The translations under genes and the position numbers were made by a program. A DNA stretch of 40,479 nucleotides from Streptomyces longispororuber (lineage in GTDB: Bacteria; Actinomycetota; Actinomycetes; Streptomycetales; Streptomycetaceae), in the NCBI RefSeq assembly GCF_014656095.1, contig NZ_BNBT01000068.1, positions 1 through 40,479 of the forward strand, written 5' to 3'. Below the pieces are notes generated by a model. The model searched no databases and was not told the origin of the DNA. It worked only from the letters and a program-made list of their open reading frames with translations. Shown one piece after another: positions 38,487 to 40,479 of this stretch. The first letter of the stretch is position 1, and the number at the start of each line of letters is the position of its first letter.

Positions 38487-39456
38487 GACCATGAAGGTCG
38501 TCTCGGCCCTCGCGGCCGTGCGCCACCTCCTGGACACCGGCGCCGTCCGCCCCGGCGCCACCCTGCTGGACAGCTCCAGCGGCATCTACGCCTACGCGCT
38601 CGCGCTCGCCTGCCACCGCTACGGCATGGGCTGCCACATCGTCGGCTCCACCACCGTCGACCACACCCTGCGCACCCAACTGGCCATACTCGGGGCGACG
38701 TTGGAGCAGATGCCGCCGAGCGACGACCTGAAGCTGGACCAGAAGCGGCGCGTCGCCCGCGTCCACGAGATCCTGCGCGAGCACCCCGACCACTTCTGGA
38801 TGCGGCAGTACCACGACGACATCCACTACCTCGGCTATCGCGCGGTCGCCGACCGCCTGTACGCGGAGGCGGGCGCCGACGGCGGCCTCACCCTCGTCGG
38901 CGGCGTCGGCTCGGGCGCCTCGACCGGGGCGCTCGCCCGCTATCTGCGCCGCCGCACCCCGGACGTGCGGCTCGTGGGCGTCCAGCCCTTCGGCAGCGTC
39001 ACCTTCGGCAGCGAGCACGTCGCCGACCCGGAGATCATCATCGCCGGGATCGGCAGCTCCATCCCGTTCGCCAACGTCTCCCACGCGGCGTACGACGCCG
39101 TGCACTGGCTGTCCTTCGACACCGCGCTGGCCGGCGGCGTCGACCTGCTGCGGCGGCACGCCGTTTTCGCGGGCCTGTCCACCGGCGCCGGCTACGCGAC
39201 GGCCCGCTGGGAGCGCGCGCAGGCCCCCGGCCGCACCACCGTGTTCATCGCCGCCGACACCGGCCACCGCTACGTGGACACGGTCTTCGCCCGGCACGCC
39301 GAGGCGGCCCCGCTGGATACCCTCGCCCCGCGCATGGTCACGTCCCTGGACGAACTGGCCCTGCCCTGGGCCCGGATGGAGTGGGCGGGCGCGGCGGCCC
39401 CGGCGGCGGCTGTGGCGGGAACAGAGGGGGGACGGGGGCCGTTGCAGCGGACGTAG
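38407..39456 (+). CDS. Divergent cysteine-synthase-fold (type II) PLP enzyme
   Basis: 349 residues, start supported by GAGGAG 8 bases upstream (inside the kinase gene). Fold-type II landmarks: LDSSSGIYAYALALACHRYG (55-73), which replaces the substrate-binding SSGNTG loop, the phosphate-binding GVGSGASTGA (166-175), and a C-terminal GLSTGAGYATA. The usual NPxxSxKDR lysine motif is not preserved; K30 in RFETMKVVSAL is the candidate Schiff-base lysine. Members such as SbnA and CysK replace the beta-substituent of O-phospho- or O-acetyl-serine with a nucleophile. With the kinase upstream, formation of a diamino acid-type building block is the likely role. Last gene of the operon. Confidence 0.85.
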   Translation: MDEHIAEAIGRPDLIRVDDGLICLRFETMKVVSALAAVRHLLDTGAVRPGATLLDSSSGIYAYALALACHRYGMGCHIVGSTTVDHTLRTQLAILGATLEQMPPSDDLKLDQKRRVARVHEILREHPDHFWMRQYHDDIHYLGYRAVADRLYAEAGADGGLTLVGGVGSGASTGALARYLRRRTPDVRLVGVQPFGSVTFGSEHVADPEIIIAGIGSSIPFANVSHAAYDAVHWLSFDTALAGGVDLLRRHAVFAGLSTGAGYATARWERAQAPGRTTVFIAADTGHRYVDTVFARHAEAAPLDTLAPRMVTSLDELALPWARMEWAGAAAPAAAVAGTEGGRGPLQRT

Positions 39457-39481
39457 AGATCCGTTCGGGGCGGCCGGGGGT

Positions 39482-40468
39482 GTGGTGGAGCACGACGAGG
39501 ACGACGTCACCGCGGCCGCGCAGGCCGCGATCCAGCGGCTCGTCACCGTGGACGCGACCCAAGGCGCCCGCGCCGCGGTGCCCCTCGTACGGGAGGCACT
39601 CCGGCGGGTCGGGCACGGCGTACGGGGTGCGGGCGCGGAGGGCGGTGGCCGGGAGGCGCCGCGAGGCGAGGGGGGCGGGTCCGGCGGCGCCGGTGGGGGC
39701 AGCGATCGTCTCGCCGCGCTCGCCGAGTTGTGCGAGGTCGCCGGGTGGATCCTCTTCGACGCGGGCCACCACCGCACCGCCCACCGGCTCAACGCCCGCG
39801 CCCTGGCCCTCGCCGAGCGGTGCGGGGATCGCTGGACGGCCCGCCTCACGCTCCTGAACGACAGCATGCTCCTGGCCCACGCCGGCCGCCCCCGCGCCGC
39901 GCTCGCCGCCGCCGTCCAGGCCCTGGGACCGCGCCCGCTGCCGCCCCGTGTGGCGGCCCTCGTCCTGATCCGCGAGGCGCACGCGACCGCGCTGCTCGGT
40001 GCCCGGCGCGCGCCGCGCGAGCTGATCGGGCGGGCCGGGAGCCACTTCCTCGACGGGGTCTCGCGCCACGACCCGCCGTGGGCGTGGTGGCTCGACGAGG
40101 CGGAGCTGCTCGGCCACCGCGGCTGGGTCCTGGCCCGGGTGGGCGACACCCGTCGCGCGGTGCCCGCGCTGCACCGCGCGGCCACCGCCCCGGGGCCGTC
40201 CTACCGGCACCTGTTCGGCGCGCAGTTGCTCGCTGCCCTCGTCCGGGCCGGGGCCTGGCGGGACGCCGAGCGCCTCGTCGCGGACCTCGCGCCGCGCGCC
40301 CGGACCATCGGCTCGGCCCGGACCACCGAGGTCCTCGGACACCTCGCGCACCGCCTGCGCGAGCCGGGCACCGCGCCCGGGTACCTGCGGGACGCCGCCG
40401 TGCACCTGCTGGAGTCACTGCCCGCGCCGCGGGCCGGGGCGGCGCCCCCGCCGGACGGCCGCCGCTAG
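39482..40468 (+). CDS. TPR-like regulator-type protein without a DNA-binding domain
   Basis: 328 residues from GTG 39482 (a GTG at 39485 is equally possible); the G-rich run upstream is a weak ribosome site. Helical repeats of TPR style cover residues 75-300: AGWILFDAGHHRTAHRLNARALALAERCG, LLNDSMLLAHAGRPRAALAAA, GWVLARVGDTRRAVPALHRAA and LAALVRAGAWRDAERLV. This is the C-terminal sensing part found in many Streptomyces XRE-family regulators. The expected N-terminal helix-turn-helix is missing; instead there is VEHDEDDVTAAAQAAIQRLVTVDA. Residues 45-70 are a Gly-rich low-complexity linker. It starts 25 bases after the PLP gene and could be transcribed with it. Confidence 0.75.
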   Translation: MVEHDEDDVTAAAQAAIQRLVTVDATQGARAAVPLVREALRRVGHGVRGAGAEGGGREAPRGEGGGSGGAGGGSDRLAALAELCEVAGWILFDAGHHRTAHRLNARALALAERCGDRWTARLTLLNDSMLLAHAGRPRAALAAAVQALGPRPLPPRVAALVLIREAHATALLGARRAPRELIGRAGSHFLDGVSRHDPPWAWWLDEAELLGHRGWVLARVGDTRRAVPALHRAATAPGPSYRHLFGAQLLAALVRAGAWRDAERLVADLAPRARTIGSARTTEVLGHLAHRLREPGTAPGYLRDAAVHLLESLPAPRAGAAPPPDGRR

Positions 40469-40479
40469 CCCAGCCGGGC

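Overview
This is chromosomal DNA of very high G+C content from a Streptomyces-type actinomycete. Nearly every gene has strong third-position GC bias, GTG starts are common, and many neighbouring genes overlap by ATGA or GTGA. The gene content is Streptomyces core-like: a SCO2400-type zinc-ribbon protein, a malonyl-CoA synthetase close to S. coelicolor MatB, and an Mbl-type actin homologue. I recall the S. coelicolor locus tags SCO2444 (MatB) and SCO2451 (Mbl) from the literature; I did not search for them. No rRNA, tRNA, CRISPR array, transposase or phage gene is visible.

Layout. 1-5.3 kb: a 5'-truncated pyroglutamyl-peptidase-like gene that lacks the catalytic cysteine, an EI24 membrane protein, and a secreted M14 zinc carboxypeptidase, followed by a repeat-rich gap. 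5.3-7.5 kb: ohr and an NADP-dependent oxidoreductase, divergent from a MarR regulator with an operator-like palindrome between them. 7.5-10.1 kb (minus strand): SCO2400-like protein, PucR-family regulator and a small DUF2613 membrane protein. 10.2-21.4 kb: a DUF3068/PorA-like protein behind a promoter with TTGACA/TGTCAA half-sites, a terminator, and then a seven-gene, translationally coupled operon. That operon encodes a GT4 glycosyltransferase, a methyltransferase, a 1482-residue AftD-like arabinofuranosyltransferase, a condensation/PapA-like acyltransferase, a second methyltransferase, a ten-helix-type membrane protein and a Trm112-like small protein. Together they look like a pathway for an acylated, methylated envelope glycoconjugate.

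21.5-25 kb: a hypothetical protein, an ATP-grasp enzyme, and matB, preceded by two strong hairpins. 24.9-31.1 kb: a segment with Trypco1, an MFS permease carrying a tandem-repeat N-terminus, mbl, and a GAF histidine kinase with a degenerate ATPase domain. It is flanked by long inverted copies of a composite intergenic repeat.

31.1-39.5 kb: the most novel-looking locus. An EntS-like MFS exporter is divergent from an operon of a lipoprotein metal-chelate receptor, FecCD permease, ATPase, HemK-like methyltransferase, DUF4213/DUF364 protein, GHMP (PduX-like) kinase and a divergent cysteine-synthase-fold PLP enzyme. A 21-bp Zur/Fur-family-like palindrome sits directly upstream of the receptor gene. 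The arrangement reads as export, biosynthesis and re-import of an uncharacterised small metallophore made from a phosphorylated hydroxy-amino acid. The window ends with a TPR-type regulator-like protein that has no DNA-binding domain.
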